64,000 nucleotides of DNA from Streptomyces malaysiensis subsp. samsunensis (GTDB lineage Bacteria > Actinomycetota > Actinomycetes > Streptomycetales > Streptomycetaceae). Position numbers and translations under genes: made by a program. The notes below the pieces were generated by a model. That model saw only the letters and a program-made list of their open reading frames with translations, had not been told where the DNA came from and made no database searches. The DNA lies in the NCBI RefSeq assembly GCF_024519315.1, contig NZ_JANIIC010000011.1, positions 122,461 to 186,460 of the forward strand, written 5' to 3'. Shown piece after piece: positions 23,052 to 31,533 of the stretch. Positions within the stretch are counted from its first letter, which is position 1. The number at the start of each line of letters is the position of its first letter.

Positions 23052-23657
23052 GTGGACGCGGCGATAGCGGCGGTAGTCGCGGCAGCAGTGGGGGCTCTGG
23101 CGGCGCTTGTCGGAGCCCGCATCGGAGGACGATCGGCCGTCGAGGCGGCAGCGGTGGCCGGTGCTGAGAGCCACGAGCTATCCCGGGCGGAGGCGCGGTG
23201 TGCCGCCTACGCGGATTTGGGGACAGCGGCTTTCCAGTTCTCCCGGACGTTCGTAAACGCACAAACCGTGATCAACGGTCGCCATTTCGGCATCAGCCCC
23301 GAATGGCAACAGGTCGACCCTGCCCTCTACAGCACGCTGGACTCCAGGCAGGATGACGTGGCCCACGCAGCGATGATCGTTCAACTGCATGGGCCGATGG
23401 AGATCGTCGACCTCGCCTGGGACATCTACGCGCAATGTCAACGCGCGGAGCGCCGACTGGCGGAATATGCGGTGGCCCTTCGACCAGGGGCCGAAGAAGC
23501 CCGGCGAAGAGCCGAGGAAGCCTGGAACGCCGTCTCCAGGGCCCGAGGCATCTTCCTTTCCAACGGTCGAGCCCACCTCGAAGGGCAGCCCATTCCGCTG
23601 GAGGGAGAGCCGTACCTGCACACCTTGGATCGGTCGAGCCTGGATCGTGAGTCTTGA
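23052..23657 (+). CDS. Membrane-anchored helical protein, unknown
   Basis: About 201 residues from GTG 23052; an upstream in-frame ATG at 22941 overlaps the AbiEii gene and looks less natural. One N-terminal membrane segment (AAIAAVVAAAVGALAALVGA) precedes a helical domain with conserved-looking AAYADLGTAAFQFSRT and AEEARRRAEEAWNAVSRAR. Similar single-pass helical proteins are common hypothetical genes in Streptomyces islands. No function can be given. Confidence 0.5.
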   Translation: MDAAIAAVVAAAVGALAALVGARIGGRSAVEAAAVAGAESHELSRAEARCAAYADLGTAAFQFSRTFVNAQTVINGRHFGISPEWQQVDPALYSTLDSRQDDVAHAAMIVQLHGPMEIVDLAWDIYAQCQRAERRLAEYAVALRPGAEEARRRAEEAWNAVSRARGIFLSNGRAHLEGQPIPLEGEPYLHTLDRSSLDRES

Positions 23658-24217
23658 CATCCTCGATTGACATCGACGACAGGGGCGGCGCAACGCGTAC
23701 CCCACGGCAATGGGCTGGTGCTGCTGGTCTACAGCTGCCAGCCAACGCAGGCAAATCGATCGTAGGGCGAACCGTTCACCGATCAGCTAGATCCGGAAGT
23801 AAGGTCGTGCCCGATGCGTGCCCGATCGGGCGGTGAATCACGGTCAACCAGGGTCCAAGGCGCGTCCACACTCGGCACGGCAGAACGTGCGTTTCGGCAG
23901 GTCAGAGACGGTTTCAAGCCCTCCAGACCCGGTGATTCCCAAGCTCAGAGCGCGGGTTCGATTCCCGTCACCCGCTCCAACACAAAGCCCCAGGCCAGCG
24001 GCCCGGGGCTTCTTCGTTGCCTGGGACCGCTGGCGTCTCCGTCAGCCTGCGACGACGCGCCGAGATCCGACGCAACGCGATCACACTCGGGCCAAAGCGA
24101 TCGAGACGGGTCGGGTGTTGTGTGAGGGACGAGGCGCGGGCGTAGCCTCAACCCAGCGACCACAACAACGGCCAGGCTCATGATGATCGCGTAAACCGCC
24201 GTCCAGGAGAGGCTTCG
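23658..24217. other. Gene-poor junction with tRNA-Gly fragment 2
   Basis: No credible ORF was found in 560 bases. The stretch holds the second 44-bp tRNA repeat (23936-23979) and the stem AAAGCCCCAGGCC / GGCCCGGGGCTT (about 23984-24012, imperfect). Sequence between is composition-typical. Confidence 0.5.
23936..23979. repeat. 44-bp direct repeat of tRNA-Gly 3' end (att copy 2)
   Basis: Exact copy of 21778-21821, from the anticodon loop (TTCCCAA) through CCA. The bases before it do not continue the tRNA, so it is not a functional tRNA. This is the expected scar of site-specific integration into a tRNA 3' end. Confidence 0.9.
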
Positions 24218-24571
24218 ATGACCGAACAGCCTTCTGCCCCCGACGGACCCCTGATCCCCATGCCGGCGCTCACTCCGGCAGCGCTCCGCGCGGCGGTCGC
24301 CCAGATTACCCCCGCCCAGCTGCCGTCTTTCGTCGAGCACCTCGACCGCGCGGTCGAACAAGCCGCTACCCAGAGCACCATCGCTCCACTGCGTACCTTC
24401 TTGCAGTGGTGGGGCGAGTTCGTCGCCATCCAGCGCTACCCGGCCCGCGCCGCACGCCTGCGCGAACTGGAAGCCGAAGCGGAACAGGCCACCGACCGCG
24501 AGGCCGTGCGCTCCGCACTCGCCGAGATGCGACAGATCACAGAGCTGGCACACCACGAGATCCCCGCGTGA
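24218..24571 (+). CDS. DUF6247-like protein (putative antitoxin)
   Basis: A 117-residue protein with ATG 24218 and GGAGAGG upstream. It contains GPLIPMPALTPAALRAAVAQI, then an aromatic helix TFLQWWGEFVAIQRYPARAARL. This resembles a family of small Streptomyces proteins (recalled as DUF6247) commonly encoded before a RelE-like gene. Its stop overlaps the next start (GTGA), as in a toxin-antitoxin pair, but the partner is broken. Confidence 0.6.
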   Translation: MTEQPSAPDGPLIPMPALTPAALRAAVAQITPAQLPSFVEHLDRAVEQAATQSTIAPLRTFLQWWGEFVAIQRYPARAARLRELEAEAEQATDREAVRSALAEMRQITELAHHEIPA

Positions 24572-24764
24572 GCGACAACTAGACCTGGGACTACGACCCC
24601 GATACCGAGCACGTCGTAGGCAGCCTGCCTCACGAAGTCGTGGCCGAGGTAGAGCGCTTGGCCGAACAACTGAGGGTCCTGGGCCGCGACGCGGTCGACG
24701 TCGGGCGCGGAAACGCGCAGGGCGGAGGTCTGCGGACACAGGACATCTTCGGAGGCCGGGGGCC
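24568..24764 (+). pseudogene. Broken RelE-like toxin gene
   Basis: GTG 24568 is followed by only three more codons before TAG at 24580-24582. Past the stop the same frame reads TWDYDPDTEHVVGSLPHEVV, then AEVERLAEQLRVLGRDAVDV and LRTQDIFGGRGP, resembling the first two thirds of a RelE/ParE-type toxin. Homology ends near 24764, where an unrelated gene's 3' end begins. A nonsense mutation plus a 3' truncation make it inactive. Confidence 0.6.
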
Positions 24765-24769
24765 CACCC

Positions 24770-25324
24770 TCAGCTGGACTCCCGGGACTCATGCGCTGTG
24801 TCGCGGAAGCAGTCGGAGACGACCGTCACCTCGATCAATGACGTTTTGTCAGGATGCTTGCGCTGATCGAGTAGTCGGATGTCTGCGGAGAAGTGGTCCC
24901 GAGAGAAGTTCGCGACGATCTGCGGCGTCTTCGCGGGACTTCCATCAGGCCCGTCCTTGATGATCTTCCAGTCGTGTTTGGGAAGCTCCGTACGAAGTCG
25001 CTCAAAACCACGGGACAAATCATCGAAAGGTACATCATAGACGCTCCAGGGATGGTGCATGCGCTGCACTCCCGCATCATCAGCGTATTTAGAGCACGGT
25101 AGCGTCCCCGGACCCGGCTCGGTGACCTTCGCCTTCCTCAAGCCAATGATGTCCAGAATAGTGCTGGACATTTTCTCCGTCTTCTTCTCCATACTGCCGA
25201 CATCACGGACATCCACTTTATCCGCAGCCTTTTTATCGCCCACCTGGGAACACCCCGCAATAAACGTGAGGATCGGAATCACGAAGAGCGCCGACCAAAC
25301 TTTCCCAGAAGTCAATTTAATCAT
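24770..25324 (-). CDS. Lipoprotein paired with the DUF1023 hydrolase
   Basis: A 184-residue protein with a signal peptide and lipobox LTFIAGC (Cys about residue 25), then a basic/acidic linker and a globular domain with VYDVPFDDLSRGFERLRTEL and a C-terminal DIRLLDQR...SLIEVTVVSDC. It overlaps the stop of the upstream hydrolase by eight bases. Many ESX-like Streptomyces loci pair a hydrolase with such a lipoprotein. It would be anchored to the outer face of the membrane. Confidence 0.7.
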   Translation of the reverse strand: MIKLTSGKVWSALFVIPILTFIAGCSQVGDKKAADKVDVRDVGSMEKKTEKMSSTILDIIGLRKAKVTEPGPGTLPCSKYADDAGVQRMHHPWSVYDVPFDDLSRGFERLRTELPKHDWKIIKDGPDGSPAKTPQIVANFSRDHFSADIRLLDQRKHPDKTSLIEVTVVSDCFRDTAHESRESS

Positions 25325-27176
25325 ATTGAACCCTGTCGTAGCTGCCAGTGATCACCGCAGCCTGATTCCGCAGCGCAATGGTTTCATCGTCCCAGTAGTC
25401 ACCGTGACCCTCGACACCTGATTTCACTAGATGGGCGCCGAACTCGGGGTCGGTGGGAATGTTCCCGTCACCACCGAGCCCGACCTTCCGCCCCCCTTCC
25501 CGGACCCACCAGTCGTCTCCCCCAACACCGCCGGCCTTCATGGCCCAGACGTGTTCGCTCCCGATGCCGAGGTCGGACGCGTGCCCCACCTGCATGCCCG
25601 GGCTGCCCGCCGCGAAGATGTCGCCAACGGGCAAGGCACCGCCATGAGGGTCGTAGGAGGTATGGGACTTGGTGGCATCACCGATGACTGTGCTGCCGTA
25701 ACTGTGACCGATGAGGGTCGTATGGCCATGGTCGCCGGTCGCCGCCTCATGCGCCGCCCGGTTGCCGTCGAGGAACTGACGGAGATGGGGCGCCGCAGCA
25801 GCCGCGTATTTGTCGTGCCGTGCGTCCGGAATGGCGTCCGGCGCATCATACCCCAACCAGGTGATTGTGGAGACCTTGGAGTTGGGATCCAGTTTATTGC
25901 TCTCCATCCAGAGTCTTTCCCCACGGTCGAGATCGCCACCGATACTGCCGATGTGCGTCTTGGTGCCCGGCACATACACCGCCGTGTGATCGGCGGTGTC
26001 CGGGTTTCCGGTGGCCATGATGACGCGGCCGTCGTTCTTCTCCGGGTCGAATCCGAGTAGATACGCCTCCGGTATGTGCTTCTTTCCGCCAGTCTCATCA
26101 AAACGTTTCTGGATGGCCTCCATGCCATCCAGAGCAGCGTTCAGATGGTCCCTGCGGTCGTTGTACTTGTAGTACCATTTCGCGTATTCGTCGGTGAAGA
26201 CCTGGACCGGATAACCTCCGCTGCCGGGAATCGTCTTGTATTTGACCAGAGGTTCCTCGGGGATAGCCTTCAGCTCCTCCTGGTATTTGGCATGCATCAC
26301 GTCCAGGTGAGTGCGGTTGGCCTCGTCGCGGGCGGCGGCGGGCAACCCGTTCATGCCGCCCACAGCCTTCGAGTGAAGTGCGATATAGGCGTCCTTCTCG
26401 TCCTGGGACAGGCTTTTCCACCATTCGGCGTTTTCCTTCGGGCTGCCATCCCCCGGCGGGCGCTTGATGTGATCCAGGTAGTCCTTGGCGCCCGACCTGA
26501 CCCCGACGGTGTCCTTGTCCGTGTCGATCCAGTCCTTGTCAGAGACGTTCAGATCATCGTCGGCCTTCAACTTACGCAGCTTCGGCGCCCACCGCTCGTC
26601 GGCCTCGGTCGCTTCCTGGACAGCCTGGGCGATCCGGTCGGCGTATTCGATCGCCCGGCTGAAGTACGGGTTCGGGTGCTGGTTCCCGGCTTGCCGGTCC
26701 AGGGCGTCAGCGATGTCATTGGCGTCGTTGCCCGGGTCTATGGGGGCACCGGACTCGTGTGCCCTGGCGCTGCCGGTGACCTTGCCGCCCTTGGGCGTCT
26801 TGCCGTCGACCTTGTCGCCACCAGGCGGATAGCTCACCGAGCCGTCCGCGTTCACCGTCAGCTTTTCCGCCTGGGCGTCCTCGATTGCCGCGTCCAGCTT
26901 CTTCTTCGCCGCTCGCAGATCGAAAGCCAGCGCGTTCAGAGCGGTGCTGACCAGGCCGCACTCGACCTCCACGTAGTGGAAGTTCTCCGAGAGGTTCCGT
27001 AACTGGTTGCACGCCGCCGTCGCGGCCTCACCCTCCAGGGACTCTCGCATCTGTGCGGCGATCCGGCGCTCCAGCGCCTGCCTTGCCCGGCCAGCCATGT
27101 CGCTGATCGTTTGGTAGCCGTCAGCCGCGCCCTCGAACTCGCTGGGCTTGAGGCCCTTCAGCGTCGCGTAGTCCAC
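25317..27176 (-). CDS. DUF1023-type alpha/beta hydrolase with ESX-like N-terminus
   Basis: A 619-residue protein from GTG 27176. The first 120 residues are helical and WXG100-like (SDMAGRARQALERRIAAQM). The C-terminal half is an alpha/beta hydrolase: a strand VSTITWLGYDAPD, the nucleophile elbow LIGHSYGST, and a GDIFAAGSPGMQV segment. The DUF1023 family is found beside ESX-type secretion substrates in actinobacteria. It is probably a secreted or surface hydrolase. No signal peptide is visible, agreeing with ESX-type export. Confidence 0.8.
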   Translation of the reverse strand: MDYATLKGLKPSEFEGAADGYQTISDMAGRARQALERRIAAQMRESLEGEAATAACNQLRNLSENFHYVEVECGLVSTALNALAFDLRAAKKKLDAAIEDAQAEKLTVNADGSVSYPPGGDKVDGKTPKGGKVTGSARAHESGAPIDPGNDANDIADALDRQAGNQHPNPYFSRAIEYADRIAQAVQEATEADERWAPKLRKLKADDDLNVSDKDWIDTDKDTVGVRSGAKDYLDHIKRPPGDGSPKENAEWWKSLSQDEKDAYIALHSKAVGGMNGLPAAARDEANRTHLDVMHAKYQEELKAIPEEPLVKYKTIPGSGGYPVQVFTDEYAKWYYKYNDRRDHLNAALDGMEAIQKRFDETGGKKHIPEAYLLGFDPEKNDGRVIMATGNPDTADHTAVYVPGTKTHIGSIGGDLDRGERLWMESNKLDPNSKVSTITWLGYDAPDAIPDARHDKYAAAAAPHLRQFLDGNRAAHEAATGDHGHTTLIGHSYGSTVIGDATKSHTSYDPHGGALPVGDIFAAGSPGMQVGHASDLGIGSEHVWAMKAGGVGGDDWWVREGGRKVGLGGDGNIPTDPEFGAHLVKSGVEGHGDYWDDETIALRNQAAVITGSYDRVQYD

Positions 27177-27184
27177 CGTTCAGG

Positions 27185-27397
27185 TCACCGGCCCTTGTCC
27201 TGGCCGCTGGCCCTGGTGGTTGTTACATTCTCCACGTTGCTCAGCAAGGCGAGCAGTCCGCTCTCGGTGCGCCGCGTCCTCTGGGCCGACTTCACTCCGC
27301 CGGATTCACCCGCGCCCCTCGGCTTCCCGATCACACCGCCGAGTTGGCTACCTGTGATGCCAACCATGCCTTCCCCCGTGCACATTCGTATCCACAC
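27185..27397 (-). CDS. Small protein upstream of the DUF1023 hydrolase
   Basis: Up to 70 residues; ATG 27397 or, more likely by ribosome site, ATG 27367 (MVGITGSQLGGVIGKPRGAG). It ends LALLSNVENVTTTRASGQDKGR eight bases before the hydrolase start. The pattern fits the short companion gene seen upstream of similar hydrolases in Streptomyces. No domain is recognised. Confidence 0.45.
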   Translation of the reverse strand: MWIRMCTGEGMVGITGSQLGGVIGKPRGAGESGGVKSAQRTRRTESGLLALLSNVENVTTTRASGQDKGR

Positions 27398-27414
27398 TGT
27401 GCTGACGCCACACT

Positions 27415-27890
27415 ACAAAATGAGGGAAGACACGGGCGCCTTCGTAAGCGTTTGCCTCGTGCCCGATGCGTCGTTCGGTTCCTTCTCCGCGAACCACTTC
27501 ACATGCCGCTCCCGGTCCTTCCGCATGAAGCCGGGCAGCACGATGAACCGCTTCCCGCCTCGGACTTGGTGTCACCGACCACCCGCCGCCCGGTCGTCAG
27601 CTCGGGAGCGGCCCGGCGCACCCACACACCGACCGTTTCGAGGTCCACGTCAGGCCGTCACATCTCTGCCTGCTCTTCGGGGCGGGCGGGTCCGTACGCC
27701 GCGATGTAGACCATGAGGCGCCAGCGGGGCCCGATCGCGTCGGCAGGGCGTCCACCTGGTCCACGGTGGCAATCGGGCGCTCACCCGCCGACTCCTTGCC
27801 CGACCCGCGAATACGGCAGGGATTCCGGCGGATCAGCTCGTCCTCAACGGCCGTTTCCAGGATGGCTTTCAGCAGCCGCATGTCTGGACC
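27415..27890 (-). pseudogene. Decayed tyrosine recombinase (integrase) fragment
   Basis: Read on the minus strand from about 27890 the frame gives RLLKAILETAVEDELIRRN, typical of the core-binding domain of actinobacterial phage integrases. The match continues in two other frames: MVYIAAYGPARPEEQAEM and VGVWVRRAAPELTTGRRVVG, then RFIVLPGFM and KWFAEKEPN. At least two frameshifts and a stop break the gene, and the catalytic C-terminal Arg/His/Tyr motifs are absent. It probably once drove integration at tRNA-Gly. Confidence 0.7.
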
Positions 27891-27911
27891 GGTGGCCCGG
27901 CGACCTGGAAG

Positions 27912-28542
27912 GGCCGCCCCGTGATGGTCAAGCCGCCCTTCGGTGGGTCCAGCGTGGGCATGAGCCTCGTACACGACCCCGCTGAGCTGCCCGGCGCCCT
28001 GGCAGACGCTGCCGTCGGCGAGGGCGCGGCCGTGCTCGTAGAAGACTACGTGAGCGGCACGCCGCTGACCGTGGGGCTGCTGGAGCTTCCGGGCGGCTCC
28101 GTCATCGTCTTCCCGCCGCTGGCCACCGAAGCCAACGAAGCCGAGTTCTACGACGCGGACACGAAGATCGACGTGGACTCCAGGGACACCGTAACCGTGC
28201 ACCGCCGAGCCGGCGCCCGATGTGCTGGACAGGATCACCAGGGACGTCCGGACCCTGTGGGATGGGATCGGGCTGCGCGGTTCAGCCCGTATCGACTTGA
28301 TCCTCACCGAGTCGATCCTCACCGAGGACGGCGAGCCGTACGTGCTGGAGGTCAACAGCACGCCGGGCATGTCCCGTGACAGCAACTTCGCGGTGGGGGC
28401 GGCGATGGTCGGGCTCACGCACACGAGTGTCGTCTTGGCGATGCTGCACAAGGCCCTGGCCCGCCCGCCATACGATGTGCCCCTGCCCGCTCCCGCGTTC
28501 TCCAGCGCCACATTGAGGCGGGAGGCTGCCGTCTCCCCGTAG
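27912..28542 (+). pseudogene. Broken D-Ala-D-Ala ligase-like ATP-grasp gene
   Basis: Starts abruptly at RPVMVKPPFGGSSVGMS, the ATP-grasp lysine/glycine-rich loop, lacking the N-terminal third. The frame runs to about 28200 (FPPLATEANEAEFYDADTKI), then shifts; the following frame gives LDRITRDVRTLWDGIGLRG, YVLEVNSTPGMS (the metal-binding NTxPG motif) and a normal end. A 12-bp duplication lies at GATCCTCACCGAG twice. The 5' deletion and frameshift suggest a loss of function. Confidence 0.7.
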
Positions 28543-28554
28543 GAGCCTGCCGCT

Positions 28555-29106
28555 GTGCCGCGCGTCCACGATGTTCCCATGTGCCGACAGCTCATCGCCC
28601 CCGCCGAGTGGGATCTCCACGGGGGCTGGGCGCTGGGAGACAGGACCGAATGGTCCAACCGGGCGTGCGGCCTGGCATCGCTGAGGATGATCCTGCTCGC
28701 CTACGGGCACGAGGCGCCCACGGTGACGGAACTCCTGAAGCTCGCGGTCAAGCACGAGGTTCTGACCCCGCACGGAGCACTGCATGCGGGGATCGCGAGC
28801 CTGGCGACCGACCTGGGAGTGCCCGCTCTCGCGGAGCCCGTGCCCGTCGAAGAACTGCTCGGCCGCCTGGACGACGCCCCGCTCGTCGTTTCGGTGACCG
28901 AGCAGTTCCCCGACGACGGCCGTTCAGGCAGTCATCTCGTCATCCTCCGCGGCTACGAGGACGGCCCCGACCCGACGATCCTCTTCCGAGACCCGTCGGC
29001 CTGGGGCCAGACGCACGATCGCATCCCTCTCAGCCGCTTCTCCCCTTCGTACACCGGCCGCGCGATCACCTTCACGCCCCTGAATCACAACGGAGACTCT
29101 CGATGA
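28555..29106 (+). CDS. C39-like cysteine peptidase domain protein
   Basis: A 183-residue protein (GTG 28555 or ATG 28579). It has the papain-like C39 pattern: WSNRACGLASLRMILLAYG with the nucleophile Cys, GSHLVILRGYEDG with His, and FRDPSAWG with Asp. No transporter domain is attached, so it is a stand-alone C39_2-type protein. It follows the ligase relic by 12 bases and overlaps the next small ORF by four, an arrangement seen around peptide-maturation cassettes. It may process a small peptide or be an immunity or cell-wall protein. Confidence 0.7.
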   Translation: MPRVHDVPMCRQLIAPAEWDLHGGWALGDRTEWSNRACGLASLRMILLAYGHEAPTVTELLKLAVKHEVLTPHGALHAGIASLATDLGVPALAEPVPVEELLGRLDDAPLVVSVTEQFPDDGRSGSHLVILRGYEDGPDPTILFRDPSAWGQTHDRIPLSRFSPSYTGRAITFTPLNHNGDSR

Positions 29107-29258
29107 CCGAGGCAAGCGGCGAGACGACCGAGGCCGCAAGCGGCCGAAGAATCGCCGTACTCGGCAGACCGCCCAAGCCCTCACCGGGCAGGCCCTCACG
29201 AGCCTGTGAGCCGCCTCTGTCGGGGTATAAGACCATCCGCAGAGCGGCGTACAACTGA
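29103..29258 (+). CDS. 51-residue ORF coupled to the C39-like peptidase
   Basis: ATG 29103 overlaps the peptidase stop (ATGA) with GGAG seven bases upstream. The translated peptide begins MTEASGETTEAASGRRIAVLG, has PPKPSPGRPSRACEPP in its middle and ends YKTIRRAAYN. It has one Cys and an acidic, Thr/Ser-rich N-terminus followed by a basic Pro-rich tail. This would suit a leader-core precursor, but the ligase next door is broken and no homologue is known to me. Confidence 0.4.
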   Translation: MTEASGETTEAASGRRIAVLGRPPKPSPGRPSRACEPPLSGYKTIRRAAYN

Positions 29259-29480
29259 CCTGGCGGACGCCCATGGCTCGCCCTCCGGCCATAGGCCGGA
29301 AGCCGACATGGGAGCACGCAGTGGATCGGCTCCACGCGGAGCCCGCCGAAGCTGACGTAAGCACGTCCGCCGAGTGGCGGATGCCGACTGCTGTCCCCCG
29401 GTTCCCACCCTCCTGGACGTTTTCGCCGCCTCGTCGCTCTAACAGTTCAACAGCAAGGACACAGGCGGAGGGGCACGGAG

Positions 29481-30140
29481 TTGAGCGGGATGTGGCTGTC
29501 GCCGGCCATCGCATTGGCCAGCGCAACGGGGACCATGACGGCGGCGCTGGCGTACAAGGTCCGCGAGCGGGCTCGTCTTCGGATGATGACGGAGTCGGCA
29601 CGCGCGCTGGCGCGGGGCGGAACGGTGCGCTACCGATCGGTGGACCAGCGCATGAAGGCGATAGCAGAGTGGGAGTTGACCGTTCCCCGCCCTGAGGCCG
29701 CTCCCTCACGCGGTGGGACTGGCAGGGGGAGGGCCATGGTGAGTCCGGCCGGTGACGAATGGGAAACGCTGTACCGCAAGTACGGACGGAAGGTGCTCCA
29801 CGCCGCGACCCTCGCCGCCGGCGGGTCGGCGCATGACGGCTGGGACGGCGCGCAGCACGCGTTCTCCCAGGCATGGCTCCGCCTCACCGATCCGTCAAAA
29901 CCACCGGTGGGCAACTGGGCGGGCTGGCTGCGCAAAGCGGCCGTCCGCCATGTGGTCGAAACGGCCAAGGGCGAGGCACGCACCCTTCCCAACGCCGGAC
30001 ACGCAGCACGCCCGGGGGAACCTCGCCCGCTCAGCCGCAGCACCGGAAAGCGCACAGCCGCTGGTCCGGCCCTACGCCATGACCGGGAGCAGCACTCAAC
30101 CGCGCTACCAACTCGCTATCGAGGCGCTGGTCAGCACTAG
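29481..30140 (+). CDS. Sigma-70 region-2-like protein, probably disrupted
   Basis: The open frame runs from TTG 29481 (ATG 29490) to 30140. Residues up to about 85 have a membrane-like stretch (SPAIALASATGTMTAALAY). From ATG 29736, which has GGGGGAGGG upstream, it reads EWETLYRKYGRKVLHAATLA, then FSQAWLRLTD and WLRKAAVRHVVE, a sigma-70 region 2 pattern without region 4. The last 40 residues overlap the DUF742 frame and look like nonsense, so the gene has lost its 3' end. Confidence 0.5.
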   Translation: MSGMWLSPAIALASATGTMTAALAYKVRERARLRMMTESARALARGGTVRYRSVDQRMKAIAEWELTVPRPEAAPSRGGTGRGRAMVSPAGDEWETLYRKYGRKVLHAATLAAGGSAHDGWDGAQHAFSQAWLRLTDPSKPPVGNWAGWLRKAAVRHVVETAKGEARTLPNAGHAARPGEPRPLSRSTGKRTAAGPALRHDREQHSTALPTRYRGAGQH

Positions 30141-30390
30141 CGCGGCCCCAAGCGCCCTCCAGGAGTTGCTCCCGGAGCATCAGCGCATCTGCGCTCTGTG
30201 CCGTGAGATCAAGTCAGTGGCCGAAGTCTCCGCACTGTTGCAGATGCCGCTCGGCGTGGCCCGAATCCTGGTGGCCGACCTGGCAGAGGCAGGAATGGTC
30301 ATCGTCCACGAGCCGAGTGCCAGTCAGCCCGGTGCGCGGCCGGACACGACGCTCCTGGAAAGGGTACTCAGCGGGCTTCGCAAGCTCTGA
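29950..30390 (+). CDS. DUF742 protein (conservon CvnC type)
   Basis: The frame carries PLVRPYAMTGSSTQPRYQLA, then ALCREIKSVAEVSALLQMPL and LVADLAEAGMVIVHEP, ending LLERVLSGLRKL. This is the DUF742 winged-helix-like pattern of Streptomyces conservons. The frame start is uncertain: ATG 29950 lies inside the sigma-like ORF and the residues before PLVRPY do not look like family. None of the usual partners (histidine kinase, roadblock, GTPase) is next to it. Confidence 0.6.
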   Translation: MWSKRPRARHAPFPTPDTQHARGNLARSAAAPESAQPLVRPYAMTGSSTQPRYQLAIEALVSTSAAPSALQELLPEHQRICALCREIKSVAEVSALLQMPLGVARILVADLAEAGMVIVHEPSASQPGARPDTTLLERVLSGLRKL

Positions 30391-30478
30391 CATGCCGGTC
30401 TTCGTACGCGATGGCCGCCTGGGACCGAGCAGGCGGCCGAGGCTCGGTCACTGTTTCGGGCTGCGGGGGGGGGCGGCA

Positions 30479-30877
30479 TCACGGGGCGGTGGTCCCGGGA
30501 TGGTGTGACGGGCGGTGTCCGGTGGTGCGGGTGACGGTGACGACGACGGTGACGGGTCCCGGTATGCCGTGGCGGGTCGCATACGCGTCGACCGCCGATC
30601 CGACGCTTTCGCGAACGTCGCGTGCGGTGTCCAGAGCGCGGCGGTCTTCATCGAGCACACAGCGGACTTCGACGTGCCAGGCGCCCGTTCGGGGAGCGCG
30701 TTCGGCGTGGATGCCGGTCTCGGGGGACGGCGCGGCGGAGCCGAGGGTCCGGCGGACCCGAGTAGCGGCTTCGGCCAGGGACTGGCGGAGGCTGGGCTGA
30801 AGTTCGGACACCCCGGGGACGGCCAGCGCCGCTCGGGCGGCGGTCCGCTCGACGCTGGCCGTGCGGACGGCGGTCAC
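30479..30877 (-). CDS. Small Asp23-like protein
   Basis: A 132-residue protein with ATARAALAVPGVSELQPS-like opening, then WHVEVRCVLDEDRRALDTARDV and PVTVVVTVTRTTG. Alternation of strands and helices and the phrase VPGV..L fit the Asp23/Gls24 domain. It overlaps the upstream gene by four bases and is the last gene of the sigma operon. It may assemble with the other Asp23 proteins. Confidence 0.55.
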   Translation of the reverse strand: MTAVRTASVERTAARAALAVPGVSELQPSLRQSLAEAATRVRRTLGSAAPSPETGIHAERAPRTGAWHVEVRCVLDEDRRALDTARDVRESVGSAVDAYATRHGIPGPVTVVVTVTRTTGHRPSHHPGTTAP

Positions 30878-31533
30878 CGTCCGCTCCCGTCTCTCAGCGT
30901 GGGTTCGTCGGAGGCCGTGGGCTTCAGGGGCTCCAGTACGGACGCGATTCTCAGGTCGATGGTGCTGACGGCCAGGCCGAGCTCTTGCTCAGCGGCATGA
31001 GCGACGGCCCGGCGCACCTCGGCGGCCCTGCCGGGCAGGGGTCGGTCGAGAGTGACGGCGAGGGTCATGGCGATGGTCACCCTGGTGCTCCCCTCGGCAG
31101 GGGTCAGGCGGCAGCTCGCGGCGCGCACTCCGGGGACCCGGTCGGCGGCCCGGCGCAGGACCTTCGCCGCCGCCGTCTCCGCGATCCGCAGTTCTCGTGT
31201 GGGATCGTCCAGGGGCAGCATTCGGCCGAGCCGTACCTCGGCGCGTACCGCGCGCATGACCCGGTCGGCGACAGTGCGGGCGCTGGGGCGTTCCGCCCAG
31301 AGGGTGCGGGTGGTGCTGTCCAGGGCTGTCAGCCCCTCGACCGCCTGCCGACAGAACGCGCAGCCGTCCATGTGAGGGTCGGGCTGATCGCCGGCAGCGC
31401 GGGCCTGCTCCCAGGCGTGGCTCACCAGGCGCCCGCAGGGCAGCCTTTCGTCCCCGATGAGCCGTGCCGCGTCGGCTTCCCGGGCGGCCGGATCGTCGGG
31501 CGGGGGCGTGGCACGCGGGTCGTCTAGCGCCAT
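30874..31533 (-). CDS. ZAS-type zinc-binding protein fused to an Asp23 domain
   Basis: A 219-residue protein. ATG 31533 is chosen as it overlaps the sigma stop by ten bases. The N-terminal half includes HMDGCAFC, the HxxxCxxC motif of zinc-binding anti-sigma factors (ZAS). The C-terminal half (VLRRAADRVPGVRAASCRLT, then VRRAVAHAAEQELGLAVSTIDLRI) matches Asp23/Gls24. There is no membrane segment. Directly downstream of the ECF sigma gene, it is the obvious candidate anti-sigma factor. Confidence 0.75.
   Translation of the reverse strand: MALDDPRATPPPDDPAAREADAARLIGDERLPCGRLVSHAWEQARAAGDQPDPHMDGCAFCRQAVEGLTALDSTTRTLWAERPSARTVADRVMRAVRAEVRLGRMLPLDDPTRELRIAETAAAKVLRRAADRVPGVRAASCRLTPAEGSTRVTIAMTLAVTLDRPLPGRAAEVRRAVAHAAEQELGLAVSTIDLRIASVLEPLKPTASDEPTLRDGSGR

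Noticed and set aside
23936..23979. A second functional tRNA-Gly gene
   Set aside because: Only the 3' 44 bases are present; the acceptor 5' strand and D-arm are missing, so it is an attachment-site scar.
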